A stretch of 64,000 nucleotides of DNA from NCBI RefSeq assembly GCF_001899645.1, contig NZ_MKVV01000055.1, forward strand, positions 1-64,000, written 5' to 3'. Under the pieces are notes generated by a model, which saw only the letters and a program-made list of their open reading frames with translations, was not told the origin of the DNA and did no database searches. Position numbers and translations under genes: made by a program. Of this stretch, positions 8,252-16,490 are shown one piece after another. Every line of letters begins with the position of its first letter. The stretch's first letter is position 1. The stretch comes from Pseudonocardia sp. 73-21 (lineage in GTDB: Bacteria; Actinomycetota; Actinomycetes; Mycobacteriales; Pseudonocardiaceae).

Positions 8252-9232
8252 ATGGGTGATGTTTCTGTGCTGGACCCGGATCTGGCCCGCGCGCGGGCCG
8301 GTGACGACGCGGCGTTCGGCCGGCTCGTCGCGCCGCTGCGCCGCCAGCTGCACGCCCACTGCTACGGCATGCTCGGCTCCGTCCACGACGCCGACGACGC
8401 GCTGCAGGAGGCGCTCGTGCGGGCGTGGCGCGGGATCGACCGCTTCGAGGGCCGCAGTTCCCTGCGCTCGTGGCTCTACACCGTGGCCACCCGCACCTGT
8501 CTCGACAGCATCACGAGCCGGGGCCGCCGCGCCCTGCCGATGGACCTGGGCCCGTCGAGCGCGGCGGTGGTGGCCGGCGACACGCCGCTGTCCGACGTCG
8601 CGTGGCTCGGCCCGTACCCCGACGCTGATCCCGAGCAGCGCGCGTCCGTCGAGCTGGCGTTCGTGGCCGCCTGCCAGCACCTGCCGGGCAACCAGCGCGC
8701 GGCGCTGCTGCTGTTCGAGGTGCTCGGCTTCTCCGCCGCCGAGATCGCCACGATCATGGACACGTCCACCGCGTCGGTGAACAGCGCCCTCCAGCGCGCC
8801 CGGAAGATCGTCGCGGAGCGGGTGCCGTCCCGCGAGGAGCAGCCCGCGGCCCGCGACGCCCGCACCCGGGAGGTCGTCAGCGGCTACACGGCGGCACTGG
8901 AGAGCGGGGACGCGCAGGCTCTGGTCGCGCTGCTCACCGAGGACGTCACGTGGTCGATGCCCCCGCTGCCGCGCTGGTACCGGGGCATCGACGCCGTCAT
9001 GGACTTCGTCGTGGCGGTGCCGCTGGGGAGCTGCGGGGCCTGGCGGCACGTCCCCACCAGCGCGAACGGGCAGCCGGCCGTGGCCGCCTACCTGCGCCCG
9101 GGCGACACGGGCGCCCACGACGCGTGGTCGATCAACGTCCTGACGATGCGGGGCGACCGGATCGCCGAGGTCACGTCGTTCATCGGCGCGGAGCACTTCG
9201 CGGCGTTCGGACTGCCCCCGTCGCTGCCCTGA
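8252..9232 (+). CDS. SigG-like ECF sigma factor with SnoaL-like tail
   Basis: The 326-aa product has an ECF sigma-70 region 2 (HCYGMLGSVHDADDALQE then WLYTVATRTCLD, residues about 35-95) and region 4 helix-turn-helix (LGFSAAEIATIMDTSTASV, about 155-195). A further 120 residues form a SnoaL/NTF2-like domain (YTAALESGDAQALVALL and following). This layout matches the SigG/SigX5 type, where the C-terminal domain replaces an anti-sigma factor as a controlling element. It directs RNA polymerase to a stress or signal regulon. The ATG at 8252 (MGDVSV) is preferred to the GTG at 8204, which lies inside the divergent hydrolase gene. No anti-sigma gene is adjacent. Confidence 0.9.
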   Translation: MGDVSVLDPDLARARAGDDAAFGRLVAPLRRQLHAHCYGMLGSVHDADDALQEALVRAWRGIDRFEGRSSLRSWLYTVATRTCLDSITSRGRRALPMDLGPSSAAVVAGDTPLSDVAWLGPYPDADPEQRASVELAFVAACQHLPGNQRAALLLFEVLGFSAAEIATIMDTSTASVNSALQRARKIVAERVPSREEQPAARDARTREVVSGYTAALESGDAQALVALLTEDVTWSMPPLPRWYRGIDAVMDFVVAVPLGSCGAWRHVPTSANGQPAVAAYLRPGDTGAHDAWSINVLTMRGDRIAEVTSFIGAEHFAAFGLPPSLP

Positions 9233-9245
9233 GCCGCTGCGGCTC
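9231..9245 (+). terminator. Short hairpin at the sigma-factor stop
   Basis: GAGCCG (9231-9236) and CGGCTC (9240-9245) form a perfect 6-bp stem with a 3-base loop overlapping the sigma-gene stop codon. A possible intrinsic terminator; no T tract follows. Confidence 0.3.
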
Positions 9246-9572
9246 GTCGACGGTCGGGGACGGCCTGAGGTCGAACGCGTCGGTGGGTCACACCCCACCG
9301 GCCCCCAGACCTGGCAGTACCGCACCTGTCCGAGCGGGAACAGGCCGGATACCTGCTCCACCGCCAGGGACCCCGCGCACCCGGTCACGTCGCGGCGAGA
9401 TGCCCGCGCTCGTGGTCGCGACCGCCGCACGGCGGTCATCGAGGCCCACGGTCGACCGTGGCTCATCGTCCTCCGCCCGGGACCGGGCCACCCTTCGGCG
9501 GCGCCCCGACGAACGCAGCGCGAGGTTCGACGCGAACGCCGCCTTCCCGATCACCGACGATCTCCTCGACGC
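9233..9572. other. Gene-free stretch, no recognisable product
   Basis: About 340 bases separate the sigma gene from the convergent histidine phosphatase gene. Open frames exist on both strands because of the high GC content, but none shows a family motif, a plausible start with a ribosome site, or protein-like composition. Nothing is called here apart from the short hairpin at its left edge. Confidence 0.5.
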
Positions 9573-10142
9573 CTACCTGCGCGCCTTCGAGGCGCCCGAC
9601 GACGAGAGCACCACGATCCGCTGATCCCCGACGGCCAGGGGCGTCGGCACGAGCTGCGGCACGGGGTGGGCGTGGAAGTCGGCGAGCGTGGCCTCCCCGG
9701 CGAGGTACTGGGCCGTGCGGATCCAGCCGTTGTGCGAGACGACGACCACGTGCTCGTCGGGCGGGACCTCGGCGAGGAAGCCGCCGACCCGCGCGACCAG
9801 CGCGTCGAGCTCCTCCCCACCGGGCGGGGTGACGGTCACGTCGAGGTGCCCGCCCGGGAAGTCGACGGGCCGCTCGCGGCGGACGTCGTCCTTCGGCCTC
9901 CCCTCCCACTCCCCCATGGCCCGCTCGCGCAGCCGGTCGTCGATGATCACGTCGGCGCCCGGGAAGAGCGCCGCCGCGGTGAGCGCGGCACGGCGCAGCG
10001 GTGACGCGTAGACGCGGTCGGCGGTGGGGCCGGGGACGATCCGGGCCAGGGCGGCGGGGTCGGGCTCGACGTCGAGCCCGCCCATGAAGATCCGGTAGCG
10101 GTTCCACGCCGTCTCCGCGTGCCGCACGGCCACGAGGGACAT
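9573..10142 (-). CDS. Histidine phosphatase family protein
   Basis: The 189-aa product belongs to the phosphoglycerate-mutase-like histidine phosphatases, which remove phosphate through a phospho-histidine intermediate. Seen: N-terminal catalytic RHAET (Arg7, His8; usual form RHGET), ASPLRRA with the second arginine, the acid residue in RERAMGEWEG, and the second histidine in VVSHNG. All four catalytic positions are present. It is the last gene of a five-gene minus-strand operon, 16 bases after the VOC gene. In that setting it could dephosphorylate phosphosulfolactate, a job done by the unrelated ComB in methanogens; this is inference. Confidence 0.85.
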   Translation of the reverse strand: MSLVAVRHAETAWNRYRIFMGGLDVEPDPAALARIVPGPTADRVYASPLRRAALTAAALFPGADVIIDDRLRERAMGEWEGRPKDDVRRERPVDFPGGHLDVTVTPPGGEELDALVARVGGFLAEVPPDEHVVVVSHNGWIRTAQYLAGEATLADFHAHPVPQLVPTPLAVGDQRIVVLSSSGASKARR

Positions 10143-10158
10143 CAGTGCACCAGCCCCA

Positions 10159-10557
10159 TCAGTACATCATTCGCGGATCGTCGTAGTACTTGAACTCCAG
10201 CAGGTTGTGCGACGGGTCGGCCAGTACGAACGTCTCGTGCTCCTCCGAGCGCCCCTCGAACCGGCGGAACGGCTCCGCGAAGAACTCGAGCCGGCGGTTG
10301 CGGGCCAGCCGCAGCAGCCGCTCCCAGTCCTCCTTCGCCCGGAACGTGACGCCGAAGTGGCGCGGGTAGAGCTGCGGCTCCTCCTCGATCACCTCGTGCA
10401 GGTGGCACACCACCTGGTCGCCGAAGAAGTCCAGCGTGATCCGGTCGGCGTAGCGGCGGGCCAGCTTGCATCCCAGCCCCGTCACGTAGAACTCGTAGGC
10501 CTCGTCGAGGTCCGCGGCCGGGATCGCCAGGTGGAAGACGTCGCCGGTGGTCCTCAC
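10159..10557 (-). CDS. VOC-superfamily (glyoxalase/dioxygenase-like) protein
   Basis: The 132-aa product has the paired beta-alpha-beta-beta-beta modules of the vicinal-oxygen-chelate fold. Likely metal ligands are the early histidine in VFHLAIPA, a histidine in VVCHLHEV, and the late glutamate in NLLEFKYYDD. Such proteins isomerise, cleave or dioxygenate small molecules. The GTG start at 10557 overlaps the stop of the phosphosulfolactate synthase gene by four bases (GTGA), which decides the start and shows translational coupling. The reaction is unknown; its context suggests a sulfonated three-carbon compound or a conjugate of it. Confidence 0.8.
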   Translation of the reverse strand: MRTTGDVFHLAIPAADLDEAYEFYVTGLGCKLARRYADRITLDFFGDQVVCHLHEVIEEEPQLYPRHFGVTFRAKEDWERLLRLARNRRLEFFAEPFRRFEGRSEEHETFVLADPSHNLLEFKYYDDPRMMY

Positions 10558-11315
10558 ACCAGCCCCAGCGTGTCCGAGCGCAGGCCCAGCCGGAGGGTCT
10601 CCAGCGGGATCACGTCCTCGGCGTGGATGTTGCCGACGTTCACCGAGGGCCCCAGCCGGCGCACGAAGTACGTCTGCAGCTCCTTGTTCGGCGCCTCGAA
10701 CAGCAGCCGGTCGACGTCGACGCCGGAGTCGAGGATGGCCTCGATCAGCTCGTCGCGCGGCTGCCCGTCGGGGGTGCAGATGCCGCTGCGGCCGCTCTCG
10801 CGCGCCTCCGTGGTGACGAGCTTCGCGCCGGCGGCGAGGTCCTGGCGGATCGAGGAGATCCACTCGGGCGACGACAGCGCCTCGGAGCGCGCCGCGTCCT
10901 TGAACCCGACCTCGCTGATCACCGTGAACTCGTCCGACAGCCGCGCCACCCAGCCGGCCTTCTCGTCGTTGCCCATCGCGATGGTGCCGTTGGAGACCTC
11001 GACGCAGCTCGCGCCGAGGCTGCGACAGAGTTCCCTCCAGTCGTCGACCATCCCGTCGACCGCGAAGCGCTCGAACAGCGTGCCACCGAAGTAGAAGTCG
11101 ATGCCCGCCCAGCGCAGGATGTCGATCTTGCGCTTGATGTCGTGCGTGACGAGGGCGGTGCCCCAGCCGAACTTCACCATGTCGATGTACTCGCCGACGC
11201 TGTCGATGGCGTCCTCGAAGCGGCCCGTGTGCAGGCCGGGATCGATCACCATCGTGAGGCCGCGCTGCCGCGGGGCGCAGTCGCGCTCGGGAAGGGTGAG
11301 CCGTGTGTCGATCAT
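10554..11315 (-). CDS. comA: Phosphosulfolactate synthase (ComA family)
   Basis: The 253-aa product matches the (2R)-phospho-3-sulfolactate synthase family, a TIM barrel that adds sulfite to phosphoenolpyruvate. Family members start coenzyme M synthesis in methanogens and, in Xanthobacter, the bacterial coenzyme M route; Bacillus YitD is a relative. Seen: the opening strand MVIDPGLHTGRFEDAIDSVG, DMVKFGWGTALV, the strand with VEVSNGTIAMG, the SEVGFKD acid/lysine motif, and the phosphate-site region LGLRSDTLGLV at the C-terminus. The start is ATG 11315 (MIDTRLTLPER), one base after the preceding gene's stop; the ATG at 11342 would lie inside that gene. It is the third gene of the operon. Confidence 0.86.
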   Translation of the reverse strand: MIDTRLTLPERDCAPRQRGLTMVIDPGLHTGRFEDAIDSVGEYIDMVKFGWGTALVTHDIKRKIDILRWAGIDFYFGGTLFERFAVDGMVDDWRELCRSLGASCVEVSNGTIAMGNDEKAGWVARLSDEFTVISEVGFKDAARSEALSSPEWISSIRQDLAAGAKLVTTEARESGRSGICTPDGQPRDELIEAILDSGVDVDRLLFEAPNKELQTYFVRRLGPSVNVGNIHAEDVIPLETLRLGLRSDTLGLV

Positions 11316-11316
11316 G

Positions 11317-12462
11317 TCAGTCTCCTCGTGTCCGGTCGCCACCCACGGTTGCGGGCGAAGCTGGGCGGAACCCCCCGGGCCGCCTGGGAGTGAGCTGTGA
11401 AGATCTGGTGGAACGGTGTTTCCCGGTGAGCACGAGGCTCAGCGGCGTGGCCCGGAGCACCTCGACGATCAGCAGTGAGCCGACGACCGCCACCAGGTAG
11501 ACCGCGACGCTCGACCAGGGCGCCGGGAGCGCCGCGGCCGTCGAGTCGGGACCGCCGATGGTCAGCACCCAGAGGATCACCGGGTGCACCAGGAACACCC
11601 CGAACGAACGGTCCGACGCGCGGTCGAGGAAGCGCGTCGCGAGGCCGCCGCCCCGACGGTCCGTCCACGCCGCACCGATCGCCCAGAACGCGGCGACCAC
11701 CGCCACGACCCACGGGATCATCACGGGCTGGAAGACGTCGGTGGCGACGATCGCCCCGACCGTCGGCACCGTGACCTGGTACCCGGCCTCGGCCGCCACC
11801 CCCGTGACGACGAACGCCGCGACGACGACACCGGTGTGGCCGCGGATCCAGGCGTCGACGGCGTCGAGGTGCAGCGCCACCACCCCGCCCAGGACCAGGA
11901 AGAACTGGTAGCTCAGGAAGATCGAGCCGGCGTAGGGCTGGAGCGCGGCCGGCGCGGAGTCGTGCAGCCAGAGGTCCGTCACCACCTGCAGCGCGAGGCT
12001 GGTCACCAGGAGCAGCCCGTGGTGCCCGCGCGTGGCGCGCAGCAGCCACCGGAACGCGGGGAACAGCAGGTAGAACTGCATCGAGACGAGCAGGAAGTAC
12101 AGGTGGAACCACGCCGTGCCGGTCAGGATGTTGACCAGCAGGAACCGCACCGGGTCGGCCTGCGGCACGCTCACCAGCTGCAGTCCCGTGTAGAGCACCG
12201 ACCAGACCACGTACGGCACGCCCACCAGCAGGAACCGCCGGCGCCAGAACGGCAGCGCGGCCGGGGCGTGCTCGCGGTAGCGGTGCATCAGCACGAACGC
12301 GGTGAGCACGAAGAACGCCTCGCGCGTGAAGTGCAGCAGCATCGTCAGCGCCCCGAAGCGGACGCTCGCGATGTCGTTCACCGTCGATACGGTGTGCACG
12401 GCGATCACGCAGGCGAACGTGAGCACACGGACCATGTCGGCGGGGTAGACGTGCCTGCTCAC
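11317..12462 (-). CDS. Membrane acyltransferase (acyltransferase-3 family)
   Basis: The 381-aa product has about ten membrane segments and the acyltransferase-3 (OafA/WecH-type) layout. The N-terminal segment carries the family histidine in FACVIAVHTVS, followed by FTREAFFVLTAFVLMHRY. These inner-membrane enzymes transfer acyl groups to sugars or lipids, usually for the cell surface. The GTG start at 12462 overlaps the stop of the ligase gene by four bases. The last 35 residues are hydrophilic and basic. It lies between an AMP-forming ligase and phosphosulfolactate synthase, so its acyl donor could be a ligase-activated acid. That link is inferred from the operon only. Confidence 0.82.
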   Translation of the reverse strand: MSRHVYPADMVRVLTFACVIAVHTVSTVNDIASVRFGALTMLLHFTREAFFVLTAFVLMHRYREHAPAALPFWRRRFLLVGVPYVVWSVLYTGLQLVSVPQADPVRFLLVNILTGTAWFHLYFLLVSMQFYLLFPAFRWLLRATRGHHGLLLVTSLALQVVTDLWLHDSAPAALQPYAGSIFLSYQFFLVLGGVVALHLDAVDAWIRGHTGVVVAAFVVTGVAAEAGYQVTVPTVGAIVATDVFQPVMIPWVVAVVAAFWAIGAAWTDRRGGGLATRFLDRASDRSFGVFLVHPVILWVLTIGGPDSTAAALPAPWSSVAVYLVAVVGSLLIVEVLRATPLSLVLTGKHRSTRSSQLTPRRPGGFRPASPATVGGDRTRGD

Positions 12463-13895
12463 GACGCGACCAGTGCCTCGCGCAGGGCCACCCGGCGCAC
12501 CTTGCCCGTCGGCCCGAGCGGGAACGACTCCACGACGCGGATCTCGGCGGGCCGCTTGAACCGCGCCAGCCGCTCGGCGCACCGGACCGTGAGCCGCTCG
12601 ACCAGATCGGCCCCCGCACCGCGCACGAACGCGACCGGGACCTCGCCCAGCACGTCGTCGGGCCGCCCGACGACCACGGCCCCGACCACGTCCGGCTCGC
12701 CGAGCAGCACCTCCTCGACCTCGCGCGGGTAGACGAGCTCGCCGCCCCGGTTGACGACGTCGTCGGCGCGCCCGGCCAGGTAGAGGTAGCCGTCGGCGTC
12801 GAGGTGGCCGACGTCGGAGGTGTCGAGCCAGCCGTCGGCGTCGAAGCGGTCGGCCGCGGCGCCGCCCGCATATCCGCGGATGACACCGCCCCCGCGGATC
12901 CGCACGCGCCCGACCACGCCGACGGGGCACGGCCCGCCCGCGTCGTCGACCACCTGCAGCTCGACGTCGACGGGCCGCCCCACCGAGCCCGGCCGGACGG
13001 GCGCGTCCAGCGGCATGGCGGTGATCTGGCTGGCGGCCTCGGTCATCCCGTAGCTCTCGATCACCGGCACCCCGGTGCGCGCCGTGACCAGCTCGCGCAC
13101 CACGAGCGGCAGCGGCGCCGACGCCGAGCGCAGGAACCGCAGCCCGGGCGGCACGACGGGCACGTCGGCCCGGGACAGGATCGTGAGGACCGCGGGCACC
13201 GCGTTCACCCACGTCACCTCGCGCTCGACGAGCATCGGCCAGAACCCGGTGCGGTGGAAGCGGCGCTCCAGCACCAGCTCCGCACCGGCGACCAGCGTGG
13301 CCAGCAGGCCCACGACCTGCGCGTTGATGTGGAACAGCGGGAGCGGGTTGTAGCCGCGGTCGGCCGTGGTGAGCCCGTTGTGCCGCGCGACGGCGCCCGC
13401 CGTGTGCAGCAGCTGCGCCTCGGTGAGCTCCACGGCCTTCGGGGCGCCGGTGGAGCCCGACGTGAGCAGGACGACGGAGCCCGGCCCCGGCCGCGTCGAC
13501 GGGCCGCGGCGCGACGGCGCGCCGGGCAGCCCGCCGTCCGTGACGAGCACGCCGCCCCGCCCGGGCCGGTCCGACACCACGAGCGCCGGGGCCAGAGCAA
13601 CGCGGTACCGCTCTCGCTCGGCCGGCGGGGCGTCCGGATCGACGGGCGCGGAGCACCGGCCGGCCGCGATCACGGCGAGGTGTACGACCGCGAACGCGAG
13701 GGGGTCGTCGACGTCGACGAGCACCCGCGCGCCCGCCGGGACACCCCGGGCGTCGAGCTCGCCCGCCCATACCTCGCAGGCGGTGTCGAGAGCGGCGTAG
13801 TCGACGTAGCGGGCGCTGCGGGCGTCGGCGACGAATCGACCGTCCGGAGCCGCTGACCTGCGAATACGGACCCATTCACGCATGCAGGAAGCCAT
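12459..13895 (-). CDS. AMP-forming acyl-acid ligase, operon head
   Basis: The 478-aa product is an ANL-superfamily adenylating enzyme. Seen: phosphate loop LLTSGSTGAPKAVELT (around 142-157), YGMTEAASQ, the ATP-ribose aspartate in GWLDTSDVG, and the C-terminal catalytic lysine in PTGKVRR. It activates a carboxylic acid as an acyl-AMP and passes it to CoA or another acceptor. It is slightly short for the family because the N-terminal domain is compact. Start is ambiguous between ATG 13895 and ATG 13883; neither has a clear ribosome site. It heads five tightly packed genes ending at 9573. The acid is unknown; sulfolactate is one possibility. Confidence 0.83.
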   Translation of the reverse strand: MASCMREWVRIRRSAAPDGRFVADARSARYVDYAALDTACEVWAGELDARGVPAGARVLVDVDDPLAFAVVHLAVIAAGRCSAPVDPDAPPAERERYRVALAPALVVSDRPGRGGVLVTDGGLPGAPSRRGPSTRPGPGSVVLLTSGSTGAPKAVELTEAQLLHTAGAVARHNGLTTADRGYNPLPLFHINAQVVGLLATLVAGAELVLERRFHRTGFWPMLVEREVTWVNAVPAVLTILSRADVPVVPPGLRFLRSASAPLPLVVRELVTARTGVPVIESYGMTEAASQITAMPLDAPVRPGSVGRPVDVELQVVDDAGGPCPVGVVGRVRIRGGGVIRGYAGGAAADRFDADGWLDTSDVGHLDADGYLYLAGRADDVVNRGGELVYPREVEEVLLGEPDVVGAVVVGRPDDVLGEVPVAFVRGAGADLVERLTVRCAERLARFKRPAEIRVVESFPLGPTGKVRRVALREALVAS

Positions 13896-13987
13896 GGGGC
13901 CCCAGGGTGGACCATTGAGCTGTGGGCTCGCTGAGAGTGCCGTGTGAACTCCCGGACGACGGTGGCGGGAGGCGCATACTCACGGGC

Positions 13988-14878
13988 GTGAGGTGGTGGC
14001 GCGGGGCGCAGATCGGGCTGCTCGTGGTGGCGGCGGTCGCCCTCGCGGTGGGTGTCACGGGCGGGCTCGGTACGACCACGCCCGTGGTGGCGGCGGCCGC
14101 CCAGGCCCAGCCGCCGCTGGCCGGCGTCGAGCACGTGCTGACGGTCGCGGGCGTCCGGCGGACCTACCGGACGTTCGCCCCCGCGACCGGCCACGATCTG
14201 CCGCTGCTCGTGGTCCTGCACGGCCGCGGCCAGTCGCCGCGGACCGCGATCCAGCAGACCGGCTTCGCGAGCCTGGCGCAGCAGGACCGGGCCGCCGTCG
14301 TCTACCCGGACGGCATCGGCCGCTCCTGGAATGCCGGCGGAGGCTGCTGCGGGGTGGCGGGCGCGCGGGGCTCCGCCGACACGGCGTTCGTCGGGGCGGT
14401 GGTGGCCGCGTCACTGCGCGACCTGCCCGTCGACGCGGCGCGGGTCTACCTCGTGGGCTACAGCAACGGCGGGAAGCTCGCCTACGCCGCCGCGTGCGCT
14501 GAGCCGTCGCTGTACGCCGCCGTCGCCACGTACGGATCGGTGCCGCTCGCGCCGTGTCGGTACGGGACGCCGCGACCGTTCCTGCTGGCCGCGGGCGCCC
14601 TGGACCCGATCCTCCCGTTCGGCGGAGCGGCACACGACCGGCCGCCGCTGCCCCCCGTGCGCACCGCCGTCGGGTGGTTGCGGGCGCAGGACGGCTGCAC
14701 GGGCACCCCCACCTCCCCGACGGCCGGGGCGTCGACGGTCCAGCGCTGGAGCACCTGCCGTCCGGGCTCCGGCGTGACGTTCGTGCTCTACCCGCGCTCG
14801 GGCCACACCTGGCCGACGTCGGTGTCGGCGCAGATGTGGGCCTTCCTGACGACGTCCGGTCTCACACCTTCTGGTTAG
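13988..14878 (+). CDS. Secreted PHB-depolymerase/LpqC-like esterase
   Basis: The 296-aa product starts with a signal-type segment (VRWWRG, then a hydrophobic stretch ending AAAAQA near residue 40), so it is probably exported. The rest is an alpha/beta-hydrolase of the polyhydroxybutyrate depolymerase / LpqC / feruloyl-esterase group. It has oxyanion-side LVVLHGRGQ, nucleophile GYSNGG with Ser159, an aspartate in GALDPILPF and a histidine in GHTWP. GTG 13988 is chosen over ATG 13922 because it places a proper basic n-region before the hydrophobic core. It is divergent from the ligase operon by 92 bases. The natural ester is unknown. Confidence 0.8.
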   Translation: MRWWRGAQIGLLVVAAVALAVGVTGGLGTTTPVVAAAAQAQPPLAGVEHVLTVAGVRRTYRTFAPATGHDLPLLVVLHGRGQSPRTAIQQTGFASLAQQDRAAVVYPDGIGRSWNAGGGCCGVAGARGSADTAFVGAVVAASLRDLPVDAARVYLVGYSNGGKLAYAAACAEPSLYAAVATYGSVPLAPCRYGTPRPFLLAAGALDPILPFGGAAHDRPPLPPVRTAVGWLRAQDGCTGTPTSPTAGASTVQRWSTCRPGSGVTFVLYPRSGHTWPTSVSAQMWAFLTTSGLTPSG

Positions 14879-15140
14879 CCGACGCGATCCCGGCCGGAGC
14901 CGACACCACCGACGCGCGGATCGCATCGGCCAGCGCGAGCGCGGCCTCCTCGGTGAGCTCCAGCGCCACCCGCGACGACGGGCCCAGCGCCGGGTTCAGG
15001 AAGTCGATGTTGACGGTGTGCCCGTACGGCGCGTGCACGGGATGGTCGACGTAGACGGTGGCGTCGCTGACCGGGAACCACCCCTGCGCACCCTTGCCGC
15101 TGCCGTCGACCGCGACCTTCTCGGTCTGGTAGGTGCACAC
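14862..15140 (-). CDS. DUF6295 family small protein
   Basis: The 92-aa product has the hallmarks of an uncharacterised actinobacterial family: MCTYQTEKV at the start, then GSGKGAQGWFPVSDATVY, DHPVHAPYGHTVNIDFLNP and an acidic C-terminal helix (LELTEEAALALADAIRA). No enzyme motif is recognised, though the paired histidines and aspartates could bind a metal. GTG 15140 lies two bases after the stop of the dienelactone hydrolase gene, so the two are one transcript. Its 3' end overlaps the convergent esterase gene by 17 bases. Conserved pairing with the hydrolase would suggest a shared substrate. Confidence 0.75.
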   Translation of the reverse strand: MCTYQTEKVAVDGSGKGAQGWFPVSDATVYVDHPVHAPYGHTVNIDFLNPALGPSSRVALELTEEAALALADAIRASVVSAPAGIASANQKV

Positions 15141-15142
15141 GG

Positions 15143-15901
15143 TCAGGCCGCCAGGTGGGTGCCGAAGAACGCGAAGATCTTCTGCCAGCCGTCGACGGCC
15201 GCCGCGACGCGGTAGGCGGGGCGGTCCACGGCGAAGAACGAGTGGCCCGCGTCGGGGTAGGTGTGGAACTCGTGGGCCTTGCCCAGCCGGTCGAGCTCGG
15301 CCGAGAGCGCCGCGGTCTCGTCGGGCGCGGGGTTCTGGTCCTCGGCGCCGAACAGGCCCAGCAGCGGGCAGGACAGGTCCGGGGCGAGCCCGATGATCGG
15401 CTTCATGCTGATCGGGAACCCGGCGGGCACCTCGTTGACGACGAACGCGCCGTAGCAGTCCACCGCCGCATCGATGTCGAGCGAGCAGGCCGAGAGGAAC
15501 GTCTGGCGCCCACCCGAGCAGTGCCCGATGACGCCGACCTTGCCGTTGGCGTTGTCGAGGGACTTCAGGTGCGCCGCAGCACCGGCGACGTCGCCGACCA
15601 GCCGCTCGTCGGGCACGCCGCCCGCGGCACGGACGGCCGCGGCCGCGTCGTCCGGAGCCGCGCCGGGCGCCTCGCGGGAGTAGAGGTTGGGGCACAGCGC
15701 GGAGTAGCCGTGCACGGCGAACTTCCGCGCCATCTCGAGGGTGGCCTCGTCGTAGCCGGGCATGTGGTGGATCAGCACGACGCCGCCGCGCGGGGTGGTG
15801 CCCGTGGGGCGGGCGAGGTAGGCCTCGATCTGGTCGCCACCGTGGCCGGAGATCGTGATCGGCCCGGCTGTGATCGTCTGGGCTGTGATCGGTTCGGTCA
15901 T
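15143..15901 (-). CDS. Dienelactone hydrolase family protein
   Basis: The 252-aa product is an alpha/beta-hydrolase of the dienelactone hydrolase family. The nucleophile is cysteine in GHCSGG (Cys128), as in true dienelactone hydrolases, with the likely acid in GLFGAEDQNPAP and the histidine in DAGHSFF. Such enzymes open lactones from chlorocatechol or protoanemonin breakdown, or hydrolyse related esters. It begins at ATG 15901 and is followed after two bases by the DUF6295 gene. No ring-cleavage dioxygenase gene lies next to it, so its substrate need not be a dienelactone. Confidence 0.85.
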   Translation of the reverse strand: MTEPITAQTITAGPITISGHGGDQIEAYLARPTGTTPRGGVVLIHHMPGYDEATLEMARKFAVHGYSALCPNLYSREAPGAAPDDAAAAVRAAGGVPDERLVGDVAGAAAHLKSLDNANGKVGVIGHCSGGRQTFLSACSLDIDAAVDCYGAFVVNEVPAGFPISMKPIIGLAPDLSCPLLGLFGAEDQNPAPDETAALSAELDRLGKAHEFHTYPDAGHSFFAVDRPAYRVAAAVDGWQKIFAFFGTHLAA

Positions 15902-15948
15902 GCCTGCGTTCTATCCCACCGGCGGCACCCCGGCACCTCCGGGTTGGA

Positions 15949-16080
15949 TCACCCCCGGGACGAATCGGCCAACCGGAGCAGACCCTTCGCGATCCGGTGC
16001 CGGGAGACCGTTCCGAAGCCGATGACGAGCCCGGCCTGCGGTACACCGGCGCAGTAGTGCTCGGGCTCTCGGCGGACGGG
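15949..16080 (-). pseudogene. C-terminal scrap of a MocR/GntR-type regulator
   Basis: The final 35-40 codons on this strand read CAGVPQAGLVIGFGTVSRHR followed by IAKGLLRLAD, the typical closing segment of MocR-type regulators (GntR winged helix fused to an aminotransferase-like domain). Upstream the frame turns into Arg/Pro/Ala-rich antisense sequence with no aminotransferase motifs. The gene therefore survives only as its tail. Confidence 0.5.
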
Positions 16081-16139
16081 ATCGGCCTCGGCCTCACGAT
16101 CGGCTGGACCAGCGGCCTGCTGGCCGGGTCCCGCTCGGG

Positions 16140-16490
16140 ACGCTGGCCGACCGACGCGGCCCCGCGGGGTCGCGGTGCTGCTCGCCGTGCCCACCGCGGC
16201 CGCATCGGCGGGTTCGTCCTGGTCGGGGCCGCGCCGGGGCTGGTCGCGTTCGTGCTGGTCTGCTGCGTGTACGCCTGCGCGCAGACCGGATCCGGGCCGC
16301 GCGGCAGGCCCTGCTCGCGGCGCCGGTGCCGCCCGCCGAACGCACGGCGGTGCGGGCGGATCCAGGCCACGGCCGACGCCGGGCTCGGCGCCGCGCTGGG
16401 CGGGTGGCACTGGCGATCGACACCCCCGCCGCCTACGTCACGGCGATGGCGCTCGACGCCGCCGGGTTCCTGGTCGCCGCCACACGAGAA
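16140..16490 (+). pseudogene. Degraded membrane-protein-like gene
   Basis: Protein-like segments appear one after another in three different frames: VAVLLAVPTAAA near 16170-16205, then the hydrophobic GGFVLVGAAPGLVAFVLVC near 16205-16265, then QALLAAPVPPAERTAVRAD near 16305-16365, and YVTAMALDAAGFLVAA near 16430-16480. Read in order they look like one small membrane protein disrupted by several frameshifts. No family is recognised. The assignment rests on the order and composition of the pieces only. Confidence 0.35.

Noticed and set aside
9290..9624. Plus-strand frame ending ARFDANAAFPITDDLLDAYL
   Set aside because: The end looks protein-like, but it is antisense to the C-terminus of the histidine phosphatase and the upstream part has no protein character or start.
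10159..11315. A complete coenzyme M pathway around comA
   Set aside because: None of the recognisable later enzymes (ComB-E or the bacterial Xcb-type proteins) is encoded here, so only phosphosulfolactate formation is supported.
15143..15901. Chlorocatechol pathway assignment for the dienelactone hydrolase
   Set aside because: The Cys nucleophile fits, but no ring-cleavage dioxygenase, cycloisomerase or maleylacetate reductase is nearby.
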